Positions 11,170 to 23,120 of a DNA stretch of 64,000 nt are shown here, piece after piece (within the stretch, counting starts at the first letter, position 1; every line of letters begins with the position of its first letter). The stretch lies in NCBI GenBank assembly GCA_015680685.1, contig MNCI01038110.1, forward strand, positions 746,242 through 810,241. Reading direction: 5' to 3'. The position numbers were made by a program, and so were the translations under genes. Source of the stretch: Gnetum montanum (lineage: Eukaryota; Streptophyta; Gnetopsida; Gnetales; Gnetaceae). The notes under the pieces were generated by a model, which ran no database searches, was not told where the DNA came from, and worked only from the letters and a program-made list of their open reading frames with translations.

Positions 11170-12050
11170 GAGAATTGGGATGGCCGTTGAAAAAATCCAC
11201 AATGCATGCATCATAATGGCCAAAGATCTAAATGACCTTTGATCATCGATGAAAATTAGTCAGCCTGGATCAATGCTGGTGGCATCTCCTAGTATGCACT
11301 GTTACCTCGCGCAACACTGCACTACGGTAAAATTGCACAACAACCTCTGTTTCCACATTGAATGCTCGCACAATGCCTGCTCTCTATAGAACCATGTCTT
11401 GAAGCGCAAAGTGAAGTGGGCAGTGCCAAAGCGTGAGACATGGCAAAGGCAAAGGAAGGGAAATGGATGGTTGCTTTGGTAGGTGCTACTCTTGTTTGGT
11501 TATCTTTGATGGGAAAAGGCGCAGGCCATTCCCCGTGCCTACAGTGTTTCTCTCCCCATTCCAATCACCCCCACGTTAACTACCAGAAGTAAGTGTGTGT
11601 ATATATAGTTTCCGATGTTACTGGAGTCTTTAGTTATTTATTGTTATTGTTTCTCTTTTCCCCAGTGAGATGTGGGGTTTTATGGTTTTGATATTTTCGT
11701 GTGGTCCTTGCAGGGTGAATTAATTCCAAGCGTGGCGAGCCTACCCGTGGTGAGTGACTTGTTTCTATGGCTCTGGCGTTTCAATCGTAATAGATTGATA
11801 TACTTCTACAGAAAATAGAGCGTTACCGCAGTCGACTGCGGTGTATCATCTTTAGTAAATAAAGTTGCTCTGTATGGCCCCTTTTGCTTGGTTTAACTTT
11901 CGAAATCATTTTATGCGATATTTGATAGCTGTGTAGTAAAGTGTAGTTTTACGCTTTCAATGGGACTCATAATTTATCCAAGTATGAAAGTGTTAGCCAT
12001 AATATGAATACAGAAGCCTCCATTGGGAAGGTTATATTATTCAGTGATGT
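11170..12050 (+). promoter_or_regulatory. CpG-richer, gene-promoter/5'-region-like stretch
   Basis: This stretch stands out from the CpG-poor surroundings, with many CG dinucleotides (CTCGCGCAACACTG, ACTACGGT, CCCCCACGTTAAC). TATATATAG occurs near 11600. A candidate intron ends CTTGCAG at about 11714, and a short exon-like piece (GGTGAATTAATTCCAAGCGT onward) runs to a GTGAGT at about 11750. No convincing coding sequence can be read; the 80-codon minus ORF at 11322-11564 has no recognisable domain. The best guess is an unmethylated promoter, first exon and intron of a host gene now interrupted by the LINE. A CpG-rich TE end is the alternative. Confidence 0.35.
11825..11842. repeat. Perfect 18-bp palindrome
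   Basis: ACCGCAGTCGACTGCGGT is its own reverse complement and keeps three CpG sites in an otherwise CpG-poor window. It lies inside the promoter-like stretch and could be a binding site for a dimeric factor. Function is unknown. Confidence 0.7.
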
Positions 12051-12599
12051 TTTGCACAAAAAGCAAGTTTTATTAATAGAAAAAAGACATTAAGTACATA
12101 TTCAATATCAATACATTTAAACTAGATATAGAAAGAAAAGGGAACTTAAAGAACTAGGGATGTTACAAAGGAAAACATTATTGCAAATAACTGATCCCAA
12201 AGTGGAGGAATAAAATTTAGAGATCAACCATCCACCAAGGATCAACTAAAAACTAGAGCAAATAAGAGTGGTAGAAAATTGGACAAAGCATAAAACATCC
12301 AAAATTATGAATAGACACTCTTGTGAAGCGAGTTGTCTTGAGGAAGATTGCTGGGACTCTCGTAATTGCTCCAAGGCTGCAACAAATGAATCAACTAATT
12401 AGTATCCAATTTGAGCTTTGAAGCATAAGATATGATTTGGAAGTGAAGAAGGAGGAAGATGTGCAATTTCTCCATAATAATTAGATGATAAATATTTGAA
12501 TAATCAATCCTTTGAAAAAGCATAGTACATTTGTACTTTAGATATAATATAAAACAATGGGCCTAATAACAATTCAAGAAATTTGAAGTTCATGGAAGT

Positions 12600-15500
12600 G
12601 GTAGACAAAAAGCCAAACATACTGTCATCTTGAGAGAGCTTGTATGAAGGGATAACTTTAGAGGCCCATGCCCACATATGCTAGCCAAAGGAGCAATGCC
12701 AAAAAAACATGGACAAAATCCTTAGTTCCACCACAAAGAGGGCACTTAGGGGTGTGGATCCCAAGGTATTCAAGGCATTTGCTGATGGGTAAACCTTGAT
12801 GAAGAAGACATTAAGGAAATTGTTGAATTTTAGGAAGAGTCAGAAGGTTCCAAATTCAGTTGAAGAGGAAGATCTAGAATTTCTTAGACTCTTGTTTGTG
12901 CTAAGATCTATTACAACATTGAATGACCTTAGAGAAATCATGCAACAATTGAAAGGGAACATGCAACTTATAAGGTAGAAGTTTCAATCCATTAGTCCAT
13001 TGAAGGCTGTGAAAAATGATGTGGATCAAGATGTCCAATTGCACAAATTAATGAATGAAATTATAAACTTGATCTAAGCAATGGTGCATATGCTTGGGAG
13101 CCACATACAAATTTTCAAACACTTCCACGAAATCGATTAATCTACAAGATGAAGACAACTAAAGGAAATAACTCCCTTCTGATACCAAGTAGTGACCACC
13201 TTCACATTCATAATGGCAAGAGGGGTAGGTGACAAGGGTAACCACCAAGGGCAAAGCTTAGAAAGAAGATTAGGATGGATCTTGATATTAGTCCAATTTA
13301 TATAATGTTGTAAAGCTTGCCAATCCCTCCAAATGCTTTTGAAGACATGGGACCTAGAAATGGTGATAGTATGAGGGGAGAGAATCCAATTAACAGGATG
13401 GATACCTTTCCAAAATGGCTTATTTTTGGGAAATGTTTGTTGAAGCCTTAGCTAGAGAAGACTCCCAATAATGTCAAGGGCATCCTGAATCAACGACTTG
13501 GCAACTAAGGTGATTCCTTGTTTAAAAGAATTCAAAAGACCTAAACCACCCCTAGTTTGAGGAAGAGTAACAATATTCCATGTAACATGATGGAAGCCTT
13601 TTGGGGAGTCTTTAGGTGACCACATGAAGTCTCAAAATAATCGATCCAGTTTTTGATAAGTAGCATGGAAGGGAGCCCAACACTAGGAATAATACACATG
13701 AGTAGAAGCAAAAATAGATTTATAGACAAGGTACTTACCTACAAGGGTGAGGGGTATAGTCTTCAATTTTTTATTTTCCTCTTAGAGGACTAAAGTAGGA
13801 TCTCGAAAATGGAAGGGAATACCTTGGTCTTAAATAAGTTTCCAATTATAGTTGGGCAAATGATTGTAATTATTGTTGAAACTATAAATAGACAATTTAC
13901 TCCACTATAGATATAAGCCACTACAAATTAGCAATAGTGTTTTGAATGAGGAAAAAGGAGTCATCAATGAAATGCATATTAAGAAGTTGGTATTGAGGGA
14001 AAGAGAGATGAATCCTAGAGAGGTTCTTGATGATAGGGGAAGTTAGTAGTGATGATGAAGAGGTAAGGGAAAAGAGGACAACCTTGCCTCACTAACCTAT
14101 GAATAGAGAAGGGAGAAGCAATACCAAAGGTAATAGCAATTCTCATAGTAGCATTAGAAAATAAACATTTCACCATATGAAGAAACTTAGGATCAAAACC
14201 CAATTTAGTCCTTGTCTGTATAATAAAGTGCCACTTAATATTTTCATAAGCTTTAGCATAATCTAACTTCATCCAGAAGATATCTTGACCATTGTCCCCT
14301 ACCCACTAAAGACCTTCCCAGGTAGCAACCATATTATTTAAAATGTATCTCTCACGAGCCTATTTGATAGGGAGATACAATATGATAAAGAATTTTCTTC
14401 AAATGTAAGCCTAAGTACTTGTCCCATATTTTGTAAACCACATTAAGAAGAGTAATGAGTCACTAGTTGGAGATACAAGTAGGATCTCCCAATTTAGGAA
14501 GAAGATGAATGATGCCTTGATTTAAATTTGGCCCAAGAGAACCAACAAGGGTAGCCTCTCTGATAACTTGAAAGAGATCATTACCTATCAAATCCCAATG
14601 ATTTTGAAAAAAATCAATAGGAAAACCATCATAATTGGGGGCCTTCCTAGGGCAAAACTTAAAACAAGTCTATTGAAGTTCAACCTAGGTAATATCAACT
14701 TCTAAAGTTTGCAACATGGTAGAGTTAACTAACCTAGGGTAATTAAGAGTTGCGGCCTTGAATGATGAGAAATCCATATGGGTAGCAATAAATAAGGCCT
14801 TGAAATGCTCCTTAAGATATGAAAGAAGACTATTGTGATTAGTGATGGTGGTACAATTATTAGAAAGTTTGTCTATAGAGGGCAAAGGGGAAGAGCTATT
14901 AAGATACTTGAAAAGTTTCTTACAATGTTTATCCTAAATATTTAACTAAGTAATTCTGCTCTTTATTAAGGCACTTTGTACCTTGTAGACATCCCAATGT
15001 TAGAAGGCTAAATGGACCCTAGCTAAGTCCCCATGAACTTGAGTATTGAAGGGATCTTGAGCTAATCTTTAGTAAGATGATCAATAGTGGAGAAAATGTT
15101 GTTATACTCTTGTCTAGCACAAGAGGCCACTTCCTTACCATAATAGTGGAAAAAATTATGCACTCTACTAGTAGCATGATGCCACCTTTGGATCCAGCCC
15201 ACTTGACTTGAGGACCTAGGTTTTACATTTCAAAGGTTTAAGAGAATTTGTTGAGTAGGAGGAGAAGAGAAAGAGTTATAGTGTAGTTGGAAAAGATGGA
15301 AATTATGCCTAGGGTAACTACCATGGATTTGCATAGATATAGTGATGGGGTAATGGTTGAATAAGGTTGCATGTTGATGAACCACGGTAGTAGAAGAAAC
15401 ATGCTAGAAAGAAAGAGTGAAAAAATAAAACCTATGTAACCAACTATATATGCGAGCTTGCCCAAGCCGAAGATTACCCCATGTGAAGCTTTGAAGAGGT

Positions 15501-16030
15501 CCACTAGTAGTAGCCTCAATGCCATCATAAAGATAAAATTGTTTCTTAAAATTTGACCATGCCTAATACTTGCAATTAGGAAGTTGAGAAAAAACTGCCC
15601 CTAGCTTATCATGAGAGAATTCTATCATATTAAAATCACCACTGAAAATTCAAGGAATAAAAGGAAGAGAATGGGCTAGTTCCTATCACAAACAAGCCCA
15701 TTCCATAGAGTCATTAAGAGCATAAATTGAATAGAAATCAAAGGATCCTTGTGAGGAGGTGAAGATAGCCCAAGAAACTCTATGGCTAGAATTAAAACTA
15801 TGTTGAATGATTTTGTCTTTTCAATAAGCCGAAAAGAGAATGGCTACTCCCCTTTTTCCACACACATGAGAAGTAACAAGAATTAAAGAGTGGAGGAGAA
15901 ACCAATTGGTTGAAGGAGATAAATGGTTGGCTGAAATTTTAATTTCTTGAAGAAGAACAAGATCAACTATATTTAAACTAGAGAGAAAATTGCTTATGCA
16001 TTTATGTTGAAGCCTATTAGTTAGGCCTTA
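12600..16030 (-). pseudogene. LINE ORF2: endonuclease, reverse transcriptase, zf-RVT
   Basis: The AP-type endonuclease is seen from about 15970, with VLLQEIKIS, then SGDFNMIEFSHDKLG (family GGDFN) and TWGNLR. RT has KLDYAKAYENIKWHF, LVRQGCPLFPYLFI (14015-14272) and a FIDDSFF box near 13957, in place of the usual [FY]ADD. The zf-RVT region reads LGIHTPKCPLCGGTKDFVHV near 12720. The enzyme nicks the target and primes reverse transcription there. Many frameshifts and stops make it non-functional. Confidence 0.85.
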
Positions 16031-16048
16031 GATTCTAGGATAAGAGAT

Positions 16049-17175
16049 TCATGGGAAAGTAGAGGAAGTTTCTAATGAAAAAACATTAGAAGATTCTGGA
16101 TTTGAAGTATCAAATTCCATTGAGTGTGAAAGAATATCAAAGGAGTTGCTTATTGTAATAGGTAGAGTAAGGTTGTCCATGGTGGAAGACGAAATAGGTG
16201 GAGTTGTAGTAGAGGAAACTTTAGCTCTTTTCCTTTCACCCACCTTCACAAATTTTTCACTTAATACTAAATTCTTAAATGACTTTAAAGGGATGACTTG
16301 TGTTTTTAAAGTGACCCTTATGAGAGAACTAGATTGGGGTACTTGTTACCTAGAAGGGTTGAATGAGAAGGAAGGCTTTGAAACTTTTCTAGAAGAGGTG
16401 CCAAACTTGAAACTTTCTAATGGTAGGTAGGATTCTAGAGTGGTTGAAGAATGATTTTTTGGATAGTCAACTACTTGTTTTTTCTTGGCTAAATAAGGAC
16501 ATGCAGAAATATGGTGCTCAGCTCGATCACAGTAGCTATAGGAATTTGGAAGATAAAAGTACTCAACTTTTTGTGTAAAAAGTTTCCCTTTAGCTATAAG
16601 TGTGAGAGAGTTTTTTCTATTAGAGGTATCAAGTTCAATATAGTGCCAACAAAATTGAGTTTTACTGATGTTAATGCCATGTTCAAAGATGATACAGTTG
16701 AGGGTACTCACTTTGTCCCTCTCTATGGAAGAAAAGATTAATGGAAGGTTTGGTAATTCAACATAGTAGGGATAACATTGTAAGCTAGGTCATTGATGTT
16801 AAAGTCAAATTTCCAAGCACATGCAATGAGGGTTGCATTACGTGCTAGAAAAAATTATGTTGCATTACATGATGGAAAAATCTAGGTTGAGAGAGCTTTC
16901 TCAACTTGAGAAGCCTCAAAGAGTTTAGCTAGAATAAAGTTTCAGGCATAATAGTGGGCATGTGAAACTTAAATATCATGAGACTATCAGATGTTTTTAA
17001 TTTCCAAATTAATAGTCATTGAATAGGGTAGAAAACCTACTATCTAGAGAAAGATAAAATGTGTAGCAAAGTCCTTAGAGACAACTTCAAAAATGTCATC
17101 AAGAAGTAGAAATTGGATAGAGGGAGAGTTTGAGGAACTTCCCTGAAGAGCAAAAGTGTTGGGCGATTCAGCCAT
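16049..17175 (-). pseudogene. LINE ORF1 (nucleic-acid-binding protein, degenerate)
   Basis: The ATG at 17175 starts MAESPNTFALQGSSSNSPSI. A C-terminal segment at 16346-16711 carries SYCDRAEHHISACPY, a zinc knuckle of the type found in plant L1 ORF1, with its first Cys apparently lost. A Ser/Thr-rich tail follows (16049-16249). ORF1 normally coats the LINE RNA. Its place upstream of the endonuclease supports the call. Confidence 0.7.
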
Positions 17176-17640
17176 GGTAGTGTAAGGAAGAATCCCACCC
17201 CTCCAACCTGATCCACCACCATAGCACCATGATAATCCACATCGTTGCTCCAACCATCAAGAACCACAGTATCACCCATGCAAATTAGCTCAGCCTCTAT
17301 ATCGCCACAATGTTGGTGCATCCTATAGCAACACAAACTTGTCAAGCCACTAAACAAAAACAGCCACACCGCAACAAAGGAAACTACGAAAAGGTGCCAC
17401 CGCAAGATGCCAAATGTAGAGGGAGGCGGAGCGGCCAGCAACCACAATGTGTCAAAGAGCAAAGTACAAAAGCACCGAATGACACAATAGGAAATCGTGA
17501 TCAGACTCTTGCCAGCACTAAAGTGGTCACAGCAACCACCACCAAACATGAAGTGAAGTGGAGAAAACAACGACTAAGTTGTTGTGTGACACAAAGCATA
17601 GGAGTACCCGGCAGCGTAATGGCATAACAAGAAGAGGGTT

Positions 17641-18355
17641 CCATGAGGAAAATAACTGTTGCATGAAGAAAGCCATCCCTTTGTTGGTGGTTATCTAGTT
17701 TGAAATATTTAGGAATTTTTCTACGTGAAATATTCTGCAACTGCACTATCTACTTTTGCAAATGAGGAAGTCAAAATTTTGAAACTTTTAACTCGTGTGG
17801 TATGCATACTTTTTCATCTGACACTATCATATAAATTTCAAAATAATTGAATACAATTATGAGTTCAAATTTTATGTTTTTATTCTTCCATTTCCTCAAT
17901 GCAAGCAGTTAATTCAGTTGTGTAGCATCAATGCTCAAAGTAGATAGTGCGAAAGGCTATGAGAGAGAACTCTCAATATTGATTTGTAGTTTTCAGAGGA
18001 GCGTAGATTGGAATTTTATAGCCTTTGCGATTGTAATGCACTACTATAATGTGTAGGATGCCACTTGGTGTTGCTTTTATTTTACCATTTACATGTATTC
18101 TTAAAATGCGAACACCGTATAATTGTGGCTATGGTTATTGTTGATGGACATTTTGCTATAAATTTTTAATCATTTTCATCATGTTCTGTGTTTTCTTTAA
18201 TGTTTCACATGTTTATGCAAACATAAATAATGAATGCAAAGTTGAGATACAATGAAAGACCAGGAAATAAAGTAAAATGCATGAATAAAATATGATGCAA
18301 CAAAATTGTAAATTGTGGTGTAAACATGCAATTAAAAATGTGAATGATATCATCA
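17641..18355. other. Non-coding, intron-like AT-rich sequence
   Basis: No ORF, LTR or transposase motif was seen. T-rich runs resemble plant intron sequence. It may be the host sequence on the far side of the LINE. Confidence 0.3.
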
Positions 18356-18379
18356 AGTAAATTGGTCACAATATTTGTG

Positions 18380-18540
18380 TAAGGGGCATAAAGAAAAAGC
18401 TATTTTGTTCATCAATTCTAGGCCTTGCTAGGCCATAATGTTGTCTAGTTTAGGCCTTTGTGTGCCATGATATCACTAGTTTTAGGCCTTGGGCAACCAT
18501 GATGTATGCTTGTCTAACAAGTATGGGATGCTCTCAAAAG
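18380..18540 (-). repeat. Spacer repeat downstream of E protease
   Basis: About three copies of a roughly 40-bp unit containing AAGGCCTAAACTAG and CATGATATCA or a variant. The core resembles the CCTTAAACTAGCA motif repeated near 56.5 kb and 60.3-60.75 kb in element D. Confidence 0.5.
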
Positions 18541-18779
18541 AGCATACAAGGCTAGAACTAATACCAAAACATGATATAATGTTGCAAAAGTAAACAAATG
18601 ATCCTTAATGAGAGAGGGGATAGGATAAGACATTTACTGTGAACTTGTTGTTTGACCTTTGATAGATCAAAAAATCCCTTTTGCATGATCTTATGCTCAC
18701 CATTTCCCTTGTTTAGCATGACAAGCTACATGCATTTTTGTTGACCACCCCATGTTCTAGAGTTGATATTGCTAGTATT

Positions 18780-19330
18780 GTTGTTTTTCTTATCATTGGC
18801 CCAAGTTTGAATATCGAGAGTATCTTGAAATTCCACCTCCAAACCTTAGTCAATGTTGACATAGTTAATTGAAGGTAGTGACATGTTATTCCCATGAATA
18901 ATAATTTCACCATCCTCATATGACAAGTGAATCTCCTAATGTATATGAGATGAGATCACGCAAAGCATAGCCAACCATGGCCTTTCTGGGATCAAATTAA
19001 AGTCAAGTATCTCTTTGACCACTAGGAAGTTTATGGATGTAGTGAATTACTCATTGACTACAAAATCCAAGGAAATAGAACCTCACATTGCTAATCATAA
19101 GCACCATTAAATAATTAAGTGTTGAGGTAGTGGTTTCTTGAATGTTCTTGGTTAAGCCTAGTTTCTTGACAATAGTGTATGGTATCATGTTAGTGGCCAT
19201 CCTGTCATCCACATGAACACAATGGACCCTATACGTGCCAACATGTCTATTAATGAGGAGAGGTGTGGATAGTACTTCTTCATTTTGAGAGTCAATCTTC
19301 ATCTCATTGTCATGAGAGTTAAGCATTGGT
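18780..19330 (-). pseudogene. Aspartic protease of element E
   Basis: The active-site side reads RVHCVHVDDRMATNMIPYT and IVKKLGLTKN, the counterpart of VHVDDRAAINVIPFSIVEKL in element D. The C-terminal box is DFNLIPERPWLAMLCVISSH and LSYEDGEIIIHGNN, the Tat-type LGRPWLH region. One frame change separates the halves. It shows the complete protease architecture that D lacks. Confidence 0.8.
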
Positions 19331-20559
19331 TGATGCTCAGTTTACCTAAGTGAAGCTTGCTTAATGATAGAGTGGACTAACTCTTTGTTGGTGGGTATGT
19401 CCCTACTCATAGGGATGAAAGTCAATACTCGAACTAATGTAGCTCTATGAGCAAGGGAAGTCATTACTAGGTTGTATAGGCTCGATGATATGTTCTTTTG
19501 TTTGAGGGATTATTTGGCTTGTTCCATCATTGTGAGGAAATTCTTTCCCTTAGCGTGTGATCTTTTAGCCTTGATGGTCTTAACCTTTTCCATCCTTCCT
19601 AGAATTTGTAACTTAGGTTTTAACATGGGTGCCTTGAGCCCCTTGTTCATGGATGTAGTTGGTCTAGATGTAGACCATGGTGGATCAACTTACTTTGAAC
19701 TCTTTTCTCATTGATTACCTTCAATGGGCTTTTTTGTTTGTTTGGCGATAGATTGTCTTTGTCTCTATCGTGGTGATGATTTCTTGCTAACATCTAAGTT
19801 GTGGGCTACTATAGGTGGGCTTTGAGCACAAGTTATCATGGTTTTACTTGTTAAATATGGTGGGACCTAAATAAAAAATGGTTCCCTAGGATTTAGAGGA
19901 TTGGTAGCATGTGGTCTAGGTTGTGAAGTTGATGCCACTAAAGGGGAAACATGTATGAAGAAAGGATTCTTAGAGGCTAGAGGAGGTGGTACCTATAGGC
20001 AAAAGGGGGATTTAGGCTTTTTATTTTGGGACTATGGTGGTACCTTGATAATAAATTGTTCCCTAGGAAGATTAGACCATTTGGTTTCTATGAATGATGT
20101 TATAGTTTAAGAGTTATTGTTGGCACTTGAAGAGTTGGACTCATTCAACATGAACTCTTCATGGTCTATCATCTTCTGGAGGTCATCCTTAAATGCTAAG
20201 CAAAAATTGATGTCATGACCAACCATTTGATGATAATGGCAAAACCTAACCAGTGTGAAGTACTTTGGTAGCTATCATTGGGTCTCTAGCTATGTCACAA
20301 AGATGATCATGCCTCTTACAAGCTTCATTAAATAGTTGCTTATGTCATATATTGTTGTCTTTGAGTGATTATTCTAAAAGCTTAGAGGGCTTCATGGGCA
20401 ACCTAGTGTACTTCATTTTATCCTTTCATCCAAAGTTTGATCTTGGTTGATTTTGGGTATAGGAAGTGGATGGTTATGATGAGTTAGAATATGTGTGGTG
20501 AAGTGGTGATCCTTGCCTCTTTTCTTATTTTGACTCATTGGATACTAAAACCATGGTTG

Positions 20560-21860
20560 TACATTATTATCTAGTTTTATAACTATCCCTCCTTATGTTT
20601 TGGTTTTTATAGGTCACATAGGCCAAATTGTTTCTTGCCTCAACTACCTCCTCAATGTTCTTAGTTTGTGAGAAGGCTTGCCTTAGTGACTGGGGCTCTA
20701 GGTAGTATACCTTTGACTTGATGAAGTCATTTACTACTTTCTTAAAGATGTTCAAGAGGTGAGTCTTAGAGATAGGTTCTAGAGTCTTATTGAGCCTTGA
20801 ATTCCATCTCTACATGAACCTTTTGACTAGTTTAACTAACCCCTACCTCACCTTCATTACTTGATCCAATGTGGCATCTAGCTTCAAGTTGTATTTGAAG
20901 TAGTTGACAAATTGATTTACTAAGTCTTCAAGGGAAGAGATGGAACCTCTAGGCAAGGTTCAATACCATTCTAGAGCCTTTCCCTTAAGGAACATGGGGA
21001 AAATCTGCAGTATTATATGAGGCCAAGCTTGTAAAAAGAGACACTTAGACTAGAAGGTGACTAGATGTGTATTGGGATCTCCTTCATCATTGTATTTGGT
21101 CAAATTTGGTATGGGCATGCTTGTAGGTAAGGTTATTTAAGGTACAATAAAGCTTATAGGATCACCTTGGTAAAATCCTAGAAAATTGACCATCTAAGTT
21201 GTACTAGCCCTGATCTTTTATAGCTTTTTAGTAAGGTCTTAGATTATTTGGAAGGTTTGCTCTAAGCCTTGGGACATCCTTGTAGGCTGCAATGTTTATA
21301 TTGATGATTAATGAAGGAGTTGAGTTGCTTGATGTTTTACAATTGACATTAGCATAGAGGAAAGAGGTTGTGTGAACAACACTGTCATAGGTGGGTTAGA
21401 TAAGGAGAAAGAGTTTTGAATTGGAACTTGAGGGATAAATAGGGGAAAGGGAGTATATGAGGCCTGTGTTGCTTGGGGTCCTAATGAGGATCTCATTGGC
21501 ATGGAAAAGTGAGACAATGAGTTAGACATCACTAAGATTGGGTGCATGGTATGAAGTTATATTGCAAAGGACATGGATGAGAATAAGGAGGTAGACTGAG
21601 GCACGAGTTATGCCTAGTGTATGGCAATGATGGGTGTAGATCCAAACATGGTAGGATGGATAGGGGGAGAAGACAATTGGGGAACTTGTTCCATAGATAA
21701 GGTAGGGAATGAAGAATTGCAACCAATGGTTTGGGAATCTAATTGTTGGAAAAGGCTCACAATAAAGGTTTCAGTCTCCAATTCAGCCTCAAACTCATCC
21801 TACTCTTTTATGTGACTTTCCAAACTAAGATCTTCACTCAACTCATTAACTTCTATGAGT
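20560..21860 (-). pseudogene. Gag of element E
   Basis: The N-terminal part (21308-21720) is Pro/Ser-rich. The core has KYNDEGDPNTHLVTF, FLKGKALEWY, LPRGSISSLEDLVNQFVNYF, KYNLKLDATLDQVMKV, LNIFKKVVNDFIKSKVYYLE and QAFSQTKNIEEVVEARNNL. These are canonical Retrotrans_gag blocks of Tat elements and match element D (MFKGVLNEFINSKLYYL, IVEASKDLTYVTYKN). Several in-frame stops are present. Confidence 0.85.
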
Positions 21861-22215
21861 TGTATGAGCATTTGTGCATAAATGTTGATGAGGGAAATTT
21901 TGCCATAAGGAGATGGAATGTATTGTTTCCCATCATGATGTATAATTTTGAATTAACACTTAGAATCAAATTTAGAGCATGGTATCAAGAGATCAACTTG
22001 TATCTTAGCATAGAGGATATTCTAGGACTTCTCATTAATGACCATAAAATCTAGGGTTTTACCCCTTTGTTGGAGTGATTATCTTTCTTTTATGATTGTA
22101 TGGTCTTTTAGGTCATATACATGAATTACACCTTGGTTGGAGCCCATATATGTAAGGTCTAGTGGTAATATGGTTGATTTACAAAAAGACATTAATTGGT
22201 ACCAACCAAACTATG

Positions 22216-22220
22216 CCAGG
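22216..22220 (+). repeat. Target site duplication CCAGG, left copy
   Basis: CCAGG directly precedes the solo LTR and is repeated at 23116-23120. Confidence 0.9.
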
Positions 22221-23115
22221 TGATGAGTCATGGTCTGTTAGGCCTAGTTATCAAAGCCTAGTTATCAAAGCCTTGATACAAGATATGGTTTGTCAGGCCC
22301 AGTTATTGGAGCCCAGTTATCAGGGCCACGATATCACATTAGCCATGATATCGAGTACATGATATCGTGGCCTACCTCAATTTCTATAAATAAGAGGCAA
22401 CTTTCCTTGTTCTGGGAGTTAGTTCTTAGTTCCTCACCCAAACTCTTGTAGTTTTTTCCTTTTTAGAGTTAGAATTATTTCCCAGTGTATACGCGCAGTG
22501 TGGTGAGTGTAATTGTATGACATCCTTATTCGAGTGTGATGTACTTGGACACATGCATGACTGGCAATAAAGATCGAGATTAATTCATCATTGCAACGTT
22601 CACTTAGTTTAATTAATTAATTATTTAATTGTTGTTTACTACTTTCTTGGTTAATATCTCTCACCCTTATCTCCTAGTAATGCAGAATGAGTACGACTTG
22701 ATTACGAGCATTTAAGTGTGACTACTTGGTAACCCAGTAGCATACCTAGGATTTGCACTTGGTAATCCCAATGGTAGTTGTGCACGAGGTCCAAGATGTG
22801 TACGGATGATTGAGGGATGGATGCTCATCGCACTTAGGCTAAATTAGATTCTCTCTCACCCTCTCTCTTAGCTTAGTTAATATTATTTTCCATTGTCTCC
22901 AGGAGTAGCATTGGTATAGAAACACATCATGCACCTCACTTTGGACTAAACCATATGTGACAAGCTAATACTAGTCCAGGTGGGAAGACAACGAATTGCA
23001 ACTTAAGAATAACTGTCTAGGTACCACAACTAGCTCATATGTGGAGTTCAACCAGATCATGTGTGAAACACTTGTATTCATATGGTTGAGTGTAGGGGTA
23101 CCTCGCCACTCATCA
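22221..23115 (+). repeat. Solo Athila-like LTR (895 bp)
   Basis: It starts TGATGAGTCATGG and ends TACCTCGCCACTCATCA, giving 7-bp terminal inverted repeats (TGATGAG/CTCATCA). It aligns along its length with the LTRs of A and B, has a TATAAATA box at 22385 and several GATATC palindromes upstream of it. The flanks carry no PBS or coding remnants of the same family, and perfect 5-bp duplications surround it. This is the product of LTR-LTR recombination. Confidence 0.92.
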
Positions 23116-23120
23116 CCAGG
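23116..23120 (+). repeat. Target site duplication CCAGG, right copy
   Basis: CCAGG follows the solo LTR immediately and matches the left copy exactly. Confidence 0.9.

Larger units (their letters stand above)
12060..17640 (-). mobile_element. L1-type LINE retrotransposon (degenerate)
   Basis: On the minus strand the order is a GC-richer 5' part (17180-17640), ORF1, then ORF2 with endonuclease, RT and zf-RVT, the layout of plant L1 LINEs. No clean poly-A tail or target duplication could be assigned, so both ends are approximate. It sits between the promoter-like stretch and an intron-like stretch, and may have split one host locus. Confidence 0.85.
18360..22060 (-). mobile_element. Truncated Tat-like Ty3/gypsy fragment (element E)
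   Basis: On the minus strand this carries a Pro-rich gag N-terminus, gag core and protease, then a short repeat spacer, and stops. No RT, integrase or matching LTR pair is found. Gag and protease are clearly homologous to those of element D, so E and D belong to one Tat-like clade. The lower end near 18360 abuts intron-like sequence. Confidence 0.75.

Noticed and set aside
11322-11564. 80-codon minus ORF in the CpG-rich stretch
   Set aside because: Composition follows GC content, with no domain; not enough to call a gene.
17310-17627. 105-codon plus-strand ORF and overlapping minus ORFs
   Set aside because: They are in the GC-richer 5' part of the LINE and show no domain; only the frame starting MAESPNTF fits ORF1.
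21960-21995. GAGCATGGTATCAAGAG on the plus strand, like a Met-type PBS
   Set aside because: No LTR end or plus-strand gag adjoins it, and it lies inside the leader of minus-strand element E.
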